Positions 1-6,544 of a stretch of DNA of 9,596 bases are shown here, piece after piece. Within the stretch, counting starts at the first letter, position 1, and the number at the start of each line of letters is the position of its first letter. A program made the translations under genes and the position numbers. The notes beneath the pieces were generated by a model. That model had not been told where the DNA came from and did no database searches. It saw only the letters and a list, made by a program, of their open reading frames with translations. The DNA lies in contig DYCH01000018.1 in the NCBI GenBank assembly GCA_019418235.1, positions 8,528 through 18,123 of the forward strand, written 5' to 3'. This stretch comes from Sutterella sp. GTDB taxonomy: Bacteria; Pseudomonadota; Gammaproteobacteria; Burkholderiales; Burkholderiaceae_F.

Positions 1-2
1 AT

Positions 3-809
3 CGTATGAGCACTTTGCGTACGTCGCCGAGTCAATACGGTGCTTGGGCTCGCTACAACGGTGGCGAATACAAGTATGACGATCGTCACATGGACAACCA
101 ATTCAACACGATTGAAGTTGGCGGTGATGCTCGCATCGGTAACAGCCCGTGGACGGTGGGTGCCAGCTTTGCTTACACGCAAGGCGAAGGCGACTTCGTG
201 AACGGCAGCACGGAATCGGATACTTACTCCGGTGCTTTGTATGCCATGTGGAACCACGAAGGTGGCTCTTTCGTTGACATGGTCGCTAAGGTTGGTAGCT
301 TGAAGTCTGATTATGACTTCTACAACTTGGTTGGCGGTGCCTTTGATAAGGGCTCTTTGGATCGTACGGGTTACATTTTCGGTATTGAAACGGGTCATCG
401 CTTTACGGTTTCTGACTCCTTCTACGTTGAACCGCAAGTGCAATTGGTCTATAGCAGTTTGTCGAGCGAGTCTGAAACGACTGCACATCGCACGATCGAT
501 GTCGATACGACGGATTCCTTGGTCGGTCGCATTGGTGTGATGGCTGGTATGAACTACGCTATGGGTTCTGCTTACGTTCGAGTGTCCGGTTTGCGTGACT
601 TCACGGGTGAAGTGGACGGCTCCTTCACGACGAACGGTAACACTTACAAGATGAGCCAAGATATGGATGACAGCTGGGTTGAGTTCGCTATCGGTACGAA
701 CCTCAAGGTTAGCGATAACTTCTACGTCTTTGCTGACGTTCAAAAGAGTACCGGTGGTGACATCGATCTCGATTGGCGTGCTAACGTTGGTGCTAAGTTG
801 TTCTTCTAA
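3..809 (+). CDS. Autotransporter beta-domain / outer-membrane barrel protein, C-terminal part (5' end outside window)
   Basis: This is the C-terminal translocator part of an autotransporter, which would form a beta-barrel in the outer membrane and export or anchor an N-terminal passenger. The visible 268 residues start with a W-A-R-Y-N-G-G segment typical of the beginning of such barrels. They then alternate short amphipathic strands rich in Tyr, Gly, Asp and Ser, and end in Lys-Leu-Phe-Phe; a terminal Phe is the usual BAM recognition signal. The frame is open to the left edge, and the ATG at position 6 lies inside the gene with no ribosome site visible, so the passenger and true start lie upstream. 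Ten of twelve leucines are TTG and Asn/Tyr codons are mostly C-ending, which suggests high expression. A terminator follows 42 bases after the stop. The barrel assignment is firm; the passenger function is unknown. Confidence 0.88.
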   Translation, partial: RMSTLRTSPSQYGAWARYNGGEYKYDDRHMDNQFNTIEVGGDARIGNSPWTVGASFAYTQGEGDFVNGSTESDTYSGALYAMWNHEGGSFVDMVAKVGSLKSDYDFYNLVGGAFDKGSLDRTGYIFGIETGHRFTVSDSFYVEPQVQLVYSSLSSESETTAHRTIDVDTTDSLVGRIGVMAGMNYAMGSAYVRVSGLRDFTGEVDGSFTTNGNTYKMSQDMDDSWVEFAIGTNLKVSDNFYVFADVQKSTGGDIDLDWRANVGAKLFF

Positions 810-851
810 TGAAGTAACTTAGAGATTTTCAAAACTTGAATTAGTTTTGCA

Positions 852-877
852 GGGGCTGGTCTTCGGACTGGCCCTTT
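852..877 (+). terminator. Rho-independent terminator of the autotransporter gene
   Basis: A 10-pair stem (852-861 with 866-875, three of the pairs G-U) is capped by a UUCG tetraloop and followed by a short T run and T-rich sequence. It sits 42 bases after the autotransporter stop codon and fits that gene's direction. Confidence 0.8.
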
Positions 878-1138
878 GTCTATTTCTGACCGTGTTTCGG
901 AAGTCAGATGCAAACGGGTGCCGAGAAGGGTAGGAATTTCTGACAATCTCACCCCATGAATTCAGTTACAAATTTCCTCGTAAAATCGCTCAAATCAATG
1001 AAAAAGTCAAATGAGAATGTCTTTTCCGTGTTACCATCTAGCTGTATGCGATTTGCACGAAGACGCACGAAAGACGAGACTCTAGCTCTCGTGGACAAGC
1101 TGCTTTTCTTAGGAATTAAGTTAGAAAAAGAAGAGAAG
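878..1138. other. Intergenic stretch without a convincing gene
   Basis: Nothing here is supported as a gene. The 9-base sequence ATTTCTGAC occurs twice (about 882-890 and 936-944). A plus-strand reading frame from 956 runs on into the antisense of the tRNA and is judged spurious. On the minus strand, a pyrimidine-rich run (about 1122-1138) directly follows the tRNA 3' end and may be its termination region, though no clear stem goes with it. Confidence 0.5.
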
Positions 1139-1225
1139 TGGTGCCCAGGATCGGACTCGAACCGATACGTCTTTTACAACGCCAGCACCTGAAGCTGGTG
1201 CGTCTACCAATTTCGCCACCTGGGC
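1139..1225 (-). tRNA. tRNA-Leu, anticodon CAG, CCA encoded
   Basis: On the minus strand the 5' acceptor arm GCCCAGG (1219-1225) pairs perfectly with CCTGGGC (1143-1149). The discriminator base is A (1142) and a genomically encoded CCA follows (1139-1141). The anticodon arm is a 5-bp stem CCAGC/GCTGG around the loop TTCAGGT, giving anticodon CAG, which reads CUG leucine codons. A long variable arm (type II tRNA), as expected for leucine, precedes a T arm with stem ATCGG/CCGAT and loop TTCGAGT. The D-arm region carries AATTGGTAGACGC, also usual for tRNA-Leu. The gene stands alone and is divergent from rnr. Confidence 0.97.
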
Positions 1226-1230
1226 CCAAT

Positions 1231-1251
1231 CAAAAGTGATGAACACTTTTG
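1231..1251. repeat. Perfect inverted repeat in the tRNA-Leu leader
   Basis: CAAAAGTG (1231-1238) and CACTTTTG (1244-1251) form a perfect 8-bp stem with a 5-base loop. It lies between the tRNA promoter and the mature 5' end at 1225, so it would fold in the precursor tRNA just ahead of the RNase P cleavage site. A role in processing or an operator role is equally possible; neither is shown. Confidence 0.55.
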
Positions 1252-1266
1252 AGAAACGAGGTGGCC

Positions 1267-1295
1267 ATTATATCAGTAAGAGAGAAAATTTTGAC
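1267..1295 (-). promoter_or_regulatory. Promoter of tRNA-Leu(CAG), extended -10 type
   Basis: Reading the minus strand, a perfect -10 hexamer TATAAT (1267-1272) is preceded by TG plus one base, the extended -10 element. At 17 bases further upstream lies GTCAAA (1290-1295), a poor -35. The predicted transcript would start near 1260, leaving a leader of about 35 bases before the mature tRNA end at 1225. The promoter lies upstream of the ATG chosen for rnr, which favours that start over longer ones. Confidence 0.7.
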
Positions 1296-1308
1296 GAATT
1301 TGAAAAAA

Positions 1309-3621
1309 ATGCCTCGTCCTAAAATCGTTAAGACGAAGCGCAATACCACGCGTAAACCGGCGAAGTCAGCCGGTCGAGTCAAGAGTTATGTTGAACAGGA
1401 GCTCACCCAAAAAGCGGTGGCTATTTTATTGTCAAGCGCAACAGAGCTTGATCCGGGCGAATTGTACGTTTTGCTCCAACAAGACTACCGCAAGCTCAAC
1501 GACAAGATGTTTAATGCCGTTTTGATGCGATTGATGGACGACTCCCGAATTTCCTATAACGCACAAAACAATACCTTTAGTCACCCGAGCGCCAAAGTCA
1601 GAACTGGTGTAGTGCTTTGTTATGCGCAAAACTATCCCTTTGTTGTTGACGACGAAACGGGTCAAAAGATTCCGATCATTGAAGACAAGGCTCGCCAGTA
1701 TTTGCCCGGAGATAAGGTCAATTTCGGTTACGGCCCCATGAATTCAACAGCCATTATTAAAGAAGTGGTTGAGCACTCCGTGACGGAAATCGTGGGTGAG
1801 GTCAAGTGCGCTGTTAAACGAAACGGCACGAAGAGCTATCACTTCAGAAAGTTCGATCCGCGTTTAAGTTACTTAAGTGTGGGCTTTACGCAAAAAGAAG
1901 AAAAGCTTGATGCTTGGGTTGATAAGAAGGTCGTTGCCCGCATTGTGGGTTATCCGAGTGATGACAACCCCAAGGTGTCGATTGAAATTCAACACGAGTT
2001 GGTTGTCAATAACGACGCGGAGTTAGAAGTTGAATTGGCCGTTCGTCAGTTTGGTGTTCCACATGAATTCAGCACCGAGACGCTTCAAGAGACTGAAAAG
2101 TTGCCCTCTCGCGTGATGGCCAAAGATCGTGCCCGTCGTGTGGATTTGCGTGACGTGCCGTTTTGCACGATTGACGGGGAAGACGCCCGAGACTTTGACG
2201 ATGCCGTCTTTGCTCAACCGTTGGAAAACGGGGATTGCCGTCTTTTAGTCGCTATTGCCGACGTCAGTCACTACGTTAAGCCCGGTCAACCTTTAGATAA
2301 AGACGCGCAGCTTCGCTCCACCTCTGTTTATTTCCCGCGTCGTGTTATTCCGATGTTGCCGGAAAAGTTAAGTAACGGGATTTGTTCCTTAAATCCTGGT
2401 GTCGAGCGTTGCACGATGGTCTGCGACATGATCATTTCCCCATTAGGAATGGTGACGGCTTATCAGTTCTATCCGGCTCTGATTTTGTCTCACGCCCGCT
2501 TAACCTATACCGACGTTTGGTCTTATTTGTCAGGTAGTAGCACGGATGAACAAAAGCTGCCGTCTGATATGAAGCCGCAATTGGATGCCCTCTACGACCT
2601 CTATAAAGTTTTACGCAAAGCTCGCGAGCGTCGTGGGGCCATTGATTTCACAACGCGAGAGTCTCAAGCGCTCACTAATGATATGGGTGAAGTGGTGGCA
2701 ATTGTGGCTCGAGAGCTCACCGATGCCAACCGATTGATTGAAGAGTGTATGTTAGCGGCCAACACGTGTGCCGCTGACTTTATTGCTCGTCACGATCGCT
2801 TATGTTTGTACCGTGTGCATGATGCACCGGCGGTTGAGCGCTTAAAGCAATTGCGTCAAATGTTAAGTGGCTTTGGTTTGCAGTTGCGAGGCGGGGATCA
2901 TCCGACGGCGGCTGACTATGAAGAGGTGATTGAACAAATTGCCGGTCGCCCCTATGCCGATGAAGTACAAATGCTCTTGTTGCGCTCCATGCAACGTGCG
3001 GTTTACGCACCGGACAATATCGGTCACTACGGTTTGGGTTATGAAGCCTATACTCACTTCACCTCGCCCATTCGTCGCTATCCCGACCTTTTAGTCCATC
3101 GTACGATTCGCTCCATTTTGTCACGTCGTCACTATCAGCCCGAAGTCTATGAGGCTTCGTGCGCTGTCTTAACGAGCTACAGCGGTCAAGGGTTAGAGCG
3201 TACGCTTCAAGCAATGCCTAAGGTTACGGCCAATACAAAGTTTGTTCAAGGCAAAGACGACTGGGTGCGTCTCGGTAAGATTACGTCCGCTTGCGAGCGC
3301 CGTGCCGATGAAGCTAGCCGCGATGTGATGGCATGGTTAAAGTGCCGCTACATGAAAGCCAACGCCAAGGGTAATAAGACCTATAAGGGTCGTATCACTG
3401 CCGTTACCCAATTTGGGATCTATGTGGAATTGGATGAAATCTTCGTTGAAGGCTTTGTCCATATCTCGAACTTGGGCTATGACTACTTTATTTATGCCGC
3501 TGACGGTACTTTGGTGGGACAAGACTTCGGTGAACGCTTTGCCGTGGGTGATCGCGTCAAGGTGAAAGTCATGGAAATCGATGAAGATCGTCGTCGAATT
3601 GACTTCCGACTCGTCAAATAA
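1309..3621 (+). CDS. rnr: Ribonuclease R (3'-5' exoribonuclease, RNB family)
   Basis: RNase R degrades structured RNA processively from the 3' end in the cytoplasm, acting in rRNA quality control, mRNA decay and trans-translation. The 770-residue product has a basic N-terminus (about 1-25), a winged-helix region (about 28-90), cold-shock-like domains (about 98-240), the RNB catalytic domain and a C-terminal S1 domain (about 691-770). The RNB motif DGEDARDFDDA gives the metal-binding aspartates D289, D295, D297 and D298. The family signature HFTSPIRRYPD is at 583-593. Unlike E. coli RNase R there is no long basic tail after S1. The frame is open back to a TTG at 1249, but that extension covers the tRNA promoter, so ATG 1309 is preferred; its ribosome site is weak, and a TTG at 1291 behind AAGAGAG is an alternative. 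rlmB follows after 49 bases, as in many Proteobacteria. Confidence 0.96.
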   Translation: MPRPKIVKTKRNTTRKPAKSAGRVKSYVEQELTQKAVAILLSSATELDPGELYVLLQQDYRKLNDKMFNAVLMRLMDDSRISYNAQNNTFSHPSAKVRTGVVLCYAQNYPFVVDDETGQKIPIIEDKARQYLPGDKVNFGYGPMNSTAIIKEVVEHSVTEIVGEVKCAVKRNGTKSYHFRKFDPRLSYLSVGFTQKEEKLDAWVDKKVVARIVGYPSDDNPKVSIEIQHELVVNNDAELEVELAVRQFGVPHEFSTETLQETEKLPSRVMAKDRARRVDLRDVPFCTIDGEDARDFDDAVFAQPLENGDCRLLVAIADVSHYVKPGQPLDKDAQLRSTSVYFPRRVIPMLPEKLSNGICSLNPGVERCTMVCDMIISPLGMVTAYQFYPALILSHARLTYTDVWSYLSGSSTDEQKLPSDMKPQLDALYDLYKVLRKARERRGAIDFTTRESQALTNDMGEVVAIVARELTDANRLIEECMLAANTCAADFIARHDRLCLYRVHDAPAVERLKQLRQMLSGFGLQLRGGDHPTAADYEEVIEQIAGRPYADEVQMLLLRSMQRAVYAPDNIGHYGLGYEAYTHFTSPIRRYPDLLVHRTIRSILSRRHYQPEVYEASCAVLTSYSGQGLERTLQAMPKVTANTKFVQGKDDWVRLGKITSACERRADEASRDVMAWLKCRYMKANAKGNKTYKGRITAVTQFGIYVELDEIFVEGFVHISNLGYDYFIYAADGTLVGQDFGERFAVGDRVKVKVMEIDEDRRRIDFRLVK

Positions 3622-3670
3622 CGGTACAATAACGGTTTAATTTTTGAGTTTCACTTGTTAGGTTTGAAAC

Positions 3671-4417
3671 ATGGCTAAGAATATGGTTTTGGCGGGCTTT
3701 CACGCCGTGGGTGCTCGTCTTCGCAATGCCCCTGATAGCATTTTGACGGTTTATGTGGATCCGTCCCGTCACGATAAGCGCATGGTACAAATGCGTGAAG
3801 AGTTAGATGCTGCCGGCATCCGAGTGATGCACGCTTCTCACGAACGTTTAAGCGGCATGGTCAGTAAAGACGTTCCGCACCAAGGCATTGTGGCCATGGC
3901 CAAAGAACTTGACATGGGCATGAGCTTTGACGAATTGATGGACGAGATTCGTCCGGATTCTTTATTCTTGATTTTGGACGGTATTACCGATCCGCGTAAC
4001 TTTGGCGCGTGCTTGCGCTCGGCCGATGCAGCAGGCGTGCACGCCGTAATTATCCCGAAGGATCGCTCTGCATCCATGACGCCAGCTGCCGCCAAGGCCG
4101 CTGCCGGCGCTTCTGAAACGGTACCGGTGGTTCAAGTGACGAACTTGGCCGCTGCCATTGTCGAATTGCGTGATGCCGGTGTGACGGTGGTGGGCGCAGC
4201 CGGTGAAGCCACGAAGTTGATTTACGACTTCAATCAAACGGGCGCCTTTGCTTGGGTGATGGGTGCTGAAGGCCCCGGTCTTCGTCAATTGACGCGTAAG
4301 CGTTGTGACGATTTGGCCAAGATCCCGTTGACGGGTTCCGTTGAAAGCTTGAACGTTTCCGTTGCCACGGGCATTTGCTTATTTGAAGCTGTTCGTCAAC
4401 GCACGCAAAAGAAATAA
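3671..4417 (+). CDS. rlmB: 23S rRNA (guanosine-2251-2'-O)-methyltransferase, SPOUT family
   Basis: The enzyme transfers a methyl group from S-adenosylmethionine to the ribose of G2251 in the 23S rRNA P-loop. At 248 residues it matches the usual length (about 243-250). An N-terminal substrate-binding domain (about 5-80) includes VPHQGIVA. It precedes the knotted SpoU domain with its three motifs: D-P-R-N-F-G-A-C-L-R-S-A-D (N110, R116), M-G-A-E-G-P-G-L (E200), and I-P-L-T-G-S-V-E-S-L-N-V-S (N228). ATG 3671 is preceded by TTAGG eight bases upstream. It lies 49 bases after rnr and no terminator separates them, so cotranscription is likely. Of 20 leucine codons 13 are TTG and none is CTG. RlmB, and not another TrmH paralogue, is supported by the length and the rnr linkage. 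Confidence 0.95.
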   Translation: MAKNMVLAGFHAVGARLRNAPDSILTVYVDPSRHDKRMVQMREELDAAGIRVMHASHERLSGMVSKDVPHQGIVAMAKELDMGMSFDELMDEIRPDSLFLILDGITDPRNFGACLRSADAAGVHAVIIPKDRSASMTPAAAKAAAGASETVPVVQVTNLAAAIVELRDAGVTVVGAAGEATKLIYDFNQTGAFAWVMGAEGPGLRQLTRKRCDDLAKIPLTGSVESLNVSVATGICLFEAVRQRTQKK

Positions 4418-4433
4418 TTGAATTTTCTCAAAG

Positions 4434-4471
4434 AGCCGCAGGTGTCTCATTGGGGCATCTCGGCTTTTTTT
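4434..4471 (+). terminator. Rho-independent terminator of rnr-rlmB
   Basis: AGCCG (4434-4438) pairs with CGGCT (4461-4465). The stem continues inward, past one bulged C, through several more pairs including G-U pairs to a small loop near 4449-4452. A run of seven T's (4465-4471) follows. It begins 17 bases after the rlmB stop codon. Confidence 0.88.
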
Positions 4472-4504
4472 GTCAATTGCGGAAAGGAATGAGGAAATGA
4501 GTTG

Positions 4505-4529
4505 AAAAAAAAAGGCAGAGAAGTCTGCC
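4505..4529 (-). terminator. Perfect hairpin plus nine T's on the minus strand, abutting the start of a plus-strand gene
   Basis: On the minus strand GGCAGA-CTTC-TCTGCC (4514-4529, perfect 6-bp stem, 4-base loop) runs straight into nine T's (4505-4513), a textbook intrinsic terminator shape. On the plus strand the same hairpin ends at 4529, one base before the GTG start at 4530, and holds the putative ribosome-site bases GAAG in its loop. It could stop leftward transcripts reading through from the Sel1 operon, or control translation of the small gene. Confidence 0.6.
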
Positions 4530-4841
4530 GTGACTCGTGATGAATTACCGATTGAAAGTTTGCCGCTTTTTGAAACCCAAGAACTGCTTTCGACCGAAGA
4601 CGATTGGATGAAGGTTCTTTTAAAAAGTGCAGAAGTCGATCCCGGTGACGGATCGGGGATTCGTAGTGCTTTGCAGGTGGCTTTGAAGTCAAACGTTTTG
4701 CCCATTAACAATGAGCAATGCTTAAAAGACATTGATCGCTTGCTCAATGGCCGCAACTTGTCCTTTACGACCATGTGTCGAGTGGTGAGTGCCCTAGGGC
4801 TTCAATTCCAATTAATTCGAAAGATTAACCAACAGGTCTAG
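4530..4841 (+). CDS. Small antitoxin-like DNA-binding protein (addiction-module antidote style), no toxin partner
   Basis: The product is a soluble 103-residue protein. Its layout resembles the 'putative addiction module antidote' family of Cro/C1-type helix-turn-helix antitoxins. There is an acidic N-terminal segment with LLSTEDDWMKVLLKSA (19-34), a helix IRSALQVALKSN (44-55), and a C-terminal helix-turn-helix-like part ending SFTTMCRVVSALGLQFQL (78-95). That end matches the usual '.SFATVLKVLKALGL' ending of the family. The recognition-helix region (about 58-75) looks divergent. In that family the toxin gene is normally directly adjacent; here the neighbours are the rlmB terminator and a convergent gene, so this seems to be an orphan. 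GTG 4530 is the first start in the frame after a stop at 4503, with AGAAG six bases upstream but inside a hairpin. The coding call is good; the function rests on pattern resemblance alone. Confidence 0.68.
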   Translation: MTRDELPIESLPLFETQELLSTEDDWMKVLLKSAEVDPGDGSGIRSALQVALKSNVLPINNEQCLKDIDRLLNGRNLSFTTMCRVVSALGLQFQLIRKINQQV

Positions 4842-4842
4842 A

Positions 4843-4876
4843 CAAAATGCCGAGTTTGAAGACAATCAACTCGGCA
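4843..4876 (-). terminator. Terminator of the Sel1-repeat gene, overlapping its stop codon
   Basis: TGCCGAGTT (4848-4856) and AACTCGGCA (4868-4876) form a perfect 9-bp stem with an 11-base loop; on the minus strand it is followed by TTTT (4844-4847). The promoter-side arm lies inside the last codons and stop of the minus-strand gene. It lies only a few bases past the stop of the convergent small gene (4841), so it separates the two transcripts. Confidence 0.7.
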
Positions 4877-5900
4877 AATTGTTAAGTAAGTCAGCCGCAT
4901 TTTTGGCGCTTAACAACGTTTTCTGAATTTGAGCGCGTTTCGTGGCAGCAATACTGCCTTCCAATGTATCCAACAGGGCACGCGCTTGATCTTCATCTTG
5001 ATCCAAGCAAACGTAACTCGTAATAGCGTAAGCCGCAACAGGGTCAGTAGCGCAACCGGCACCAAAGCGATAGAAGTTGGCCAATAGCATTAACGCCTTC
5101 TTATCGTCTTGAAGCGCTGCTTTACGAGCCCAGCGGAAGGCTTCATCATAGGAAGCTACAGTGCCTTCACCCAATTGATAAAAATGCGCTAACTGGTATT
5201 GGGCAGGAGCAAACCCCGCCATGGCAGAAAGCTTAATCCAACGGAAGGCTTCCGCTTCATTGTGTTTAGGATAGTCGGGACGCGTAAAAAGAAGTCCGTA
5301 CTCGTACTGGGCTTTAGGCTCATTATTAATAGCGGCTTTTCTTAACCAGTTGGCTGCTTGAATAAGATCGGGTTCACAACCTAAGCCATGGGCCATGGCC
5401 TCACCCACACGGTACTGAGCTTGAGCATGCCCTTGGGCGCCGGCTAAGCGAAACCAACGTAAAGCCTGATAAGCGTCTTTTTCGGTTTCTTCACCGTCCA
5501 TCAAGGCGCAGCCTAAATCGTATTCAGCTTGAGCGTTACCGGAAATGGCCGCTTGGCGGAAAAGTTCAAGGGCGCGTTTGGGGTCTCGGGTGACGCCTTG
5601 ACCTCGCCAGTACATTTGCCCGAGAAGGTGTTGACTGGCAGCGTGATCTTTCTCAACGGCTTTTTTTAGCCACTTAAGCGCCGCTCGATTATTGGTGGAG
5701 AGGACTTGACCGTCCACTAAAAGACGAGCCAATTGGTATTGAGCATCAGGATTGCCCTCGGCAGCTTCCCGAGCGTAATACTGCATGGCTTCTTTTGAGG
5801 GTTGAGGTGGCGCTTTGACTACGCCGCCCAAAAGCCCCAACACGTAGTTGGCGCGAGCATTGACTGCGTCATTTTGAGCGGTTTTCTTTCGCGTAGCCAT
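4866..5900 (-). CDS. Sel1-repeat protein, cytoplasmic
   Basis: The 344-residue protein consists almost entirely of Sel1-like repeats (TPR-like helical hairpins of about 36 residues). About seven repeats run from about residue 38 to 290, each with the pattern A-x-x-W/Y-x-x-K/R-A-A-x-x-G-x-x-x-A-Q-Y-x-L-G. A degenerate C-terminal helical region follows. Such repeats serve as protein-protein scaffolds; no enzymatic domain is present. The N-terminus MATRKKTAQND is basic and polar with no signal peptide, unlike many secreted Sel1 proteins, so a cytoplasmic site is inferred. The start at 5900 leaves 11 bases after the upstream stop (5912), suggesting translational coupling, since no clear ribosome site is seen. 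A longer reading from 6005 would overlap the upstream gene and is rejected. The partner is unknown; the adjacent membrane protein is an obvious candidate. Confidence 0.88.
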   Translation of the reverse strand: MATRKKTAQNDAVNARANYVLGLLGGVVKAPPQPSKEAMQYYAREAAEGNPDAQYQLARLLVDGQVLSTNNRAALKWLKKAVEKDHAASQHLLGQMYWRGQGVTRDPKRALELFRQAAISGNAQAEYDLGCALMDGEETEKDAYQALRWFRLAGAQGHAQAQYRVGEAMAHGLGCEPDLIQAANWLRKAAINNEPKAQYEYGLLFTRPDYPKHNEAEAFRWIKLSAMAGFAPAQYQLAHFYQLGEGTVASYDEAFRWARKAALQDDKKALMLLANFYRFGAGCATDPVAAYAITSYVCLDQDEDQARALLDTLEGSIAATKRAQIQKTLLSAKNAADLLNNLPS

Positions 5901-5911
5901 AAAGATCAGCG

Positions 5912-6364
5912 TTAGAGGGTGATACCTAAAATGTGAAGACCTAAAACGTAAGTAATGGCCACAGCGTAGTAGGCGACCCAGCCACCCACGCCCCAGCTGA
6001 TGCACTTGGCCCAGAATTTGTGTTCGTAGTCTTCGCCGAAGTGTTCGTTGACGTATTGGAGTTGTTTGTAGCCGTCAAAATAGGTCCATCCAAGCCACAA
6101 GCCTACCATGATCGTCAAAAGCACGTATTGGGTGTAAGGGATGCCACGCAACATCGGTTCGATGAAAATGTAGAGAACCATTAGAAAGATTGTAGAGCGC
6201 ATCCAGCTCAGCGATGCGGCGCTTTCGGTGTGTTTGCCCATGGCGCGCCAGTTAAATGAACTCACAATACCACCAAAGACGGGGGTAAAGACAAAACTTA
6301 AAAGAATGACCCACATCGGGTTCCACAAAGCCACACGAGGAGATTGTGTTTGTTTTACAGTCAT
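5912..6364 (-). CDS. Unrecognised integral membrane protein, about four transmembrane helices
   Basis: I do not recognise this 150-residue family. Hydrophobic stretches fall at about 17-37, 57-72, 78-96 and 123-148, giving roughly four inner-membrane helices. There is a short polar N-terminus, a charged loop at 38-56, and a loop rich in Glu, His, Asp and Lys at 97-120. That second loop contains the aromatic-charged run YVNEHFGEDYEHKF. Helices 1 and 4 contain Gly pairs that could pack against other helices. No catalytic motif is visible. ATG 6364 is the first start in the frame, but no convincing ribosome site precedes it. It is the first gene of a two-gene minus-strand operon, 11 bases ahead of the Sel1-repeat gene, and is divergent from the lipoprotein gene. 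Confidence 0.82.
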   Translation of the reverse strand: MTVKQTQSPRVALWNPMWVILLSFVFTPVFGGIVSSFNWRAMGKHTESAASLSWMRSTIFLMVLYIFIEPMLRGIPYTQYVLLTIMVGLWLGWTYFDGYKQLQYVNEHFGEDYEHKFWAKCISWGVGGWVAYYAVAITYVLGLHILGITL

Positions 6365-6397
6365 GACAGAACAATCAAAAAATCTAATAACCGCGTA

Positions 6398-6403
6398 ATT
6401 GTA
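6398..6403 (-). promoter_or_regulatory. Possible -10 element for the membrane protein/Sel1 operon
   Basis: The minus strand reads TACAAT here, five of six bases matching the -10 consensus, 34 bases upstream of the start codon. No good -35 is found at 16-18 bases upstream, so this is tentative. Confidence 0.3.
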
Positions 6404-6516
6404 AAGGAGTTGTCTTAGTTTTTGCTTAGCTTTTTTAGTTCAAGCAGAGAAATCTGACTTAAAAAGAATAGGAATAAATTGCATTTGACGAAATTTGAAT
6501 TAAACTAGCGAGATTG

Positions 6517-6534
6517 CAAGGGACAATTCCCTTG
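6517..6534 (+). promoter_or_regulatory. Perfect hairpin in the 5' leader of the lipoprotein gene, next to its ribosome site
   Basis: CAAGGGA (6517-6523) and TCCCTTG (6528-6534) form a perfect 7-bp stem with a CAAT loop. The ribosome-binding sequence AGGAA (6535-6539) begins at the very next base, followed by ATG at 6545 after five bases. It may stabilise the 5' end of the message or be a protein-binding site. No promoter could be fixed confidently upstream; TTGCAT (6479) with TAAACT (6501) is a weak candidate. Confidence 0.5.
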
Positions 6535-6544
6535 AGGAACTTAT

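Noticed and set aside
956..1192. A 78-codon plus-strand reading frame.
   Set aside because: Its end translates the antisense of tRNA-Leu (the W-C-P-G-S-D-S-N-R-Y artefact), and the rest has no recognisable protein character or convincing ribosome site.
1139..1225. The tRNA-Leu 3' end as an integration site for a mobile element.
   Set aside because: No integrase and no duplicated tRNA 3' segment are visible in the window.
1249..1308. A 20-residue N-terminal extension of RNase R from a TTG codon.
   Set aside because: It overlaps the tRNA-Leu promoter and leader hairpin, has no ribosome site at the TTG, and adds residues not expected in RNase R.
4489..4505. Two overlapping mini reading frames (MRK and MS) after GGAAAGG, ahead of the antitoxin-like gene.
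   Set aside because: They could be leader peptides, but such short start-stop combinations arise easily by chance in purine-rich sequence, and nothing links them to control.
4379..4774. A 131-codon minus-strand frame opposite rlmB's end and the antitoxin-like gene.
   Set aside because: It crosses two terminators and a poly-A/T run and is a shadow of the plus-strand gene; there is no ribosome site.
5901..6005. A longer Sel1-repeat protein starting at 6005.
   Set aside because: The extension is read inside the upstream membrane-protein gene and is Arg/His/Leu-rich out-of-frame sequence; the start at 5900 fits the operon spacing.
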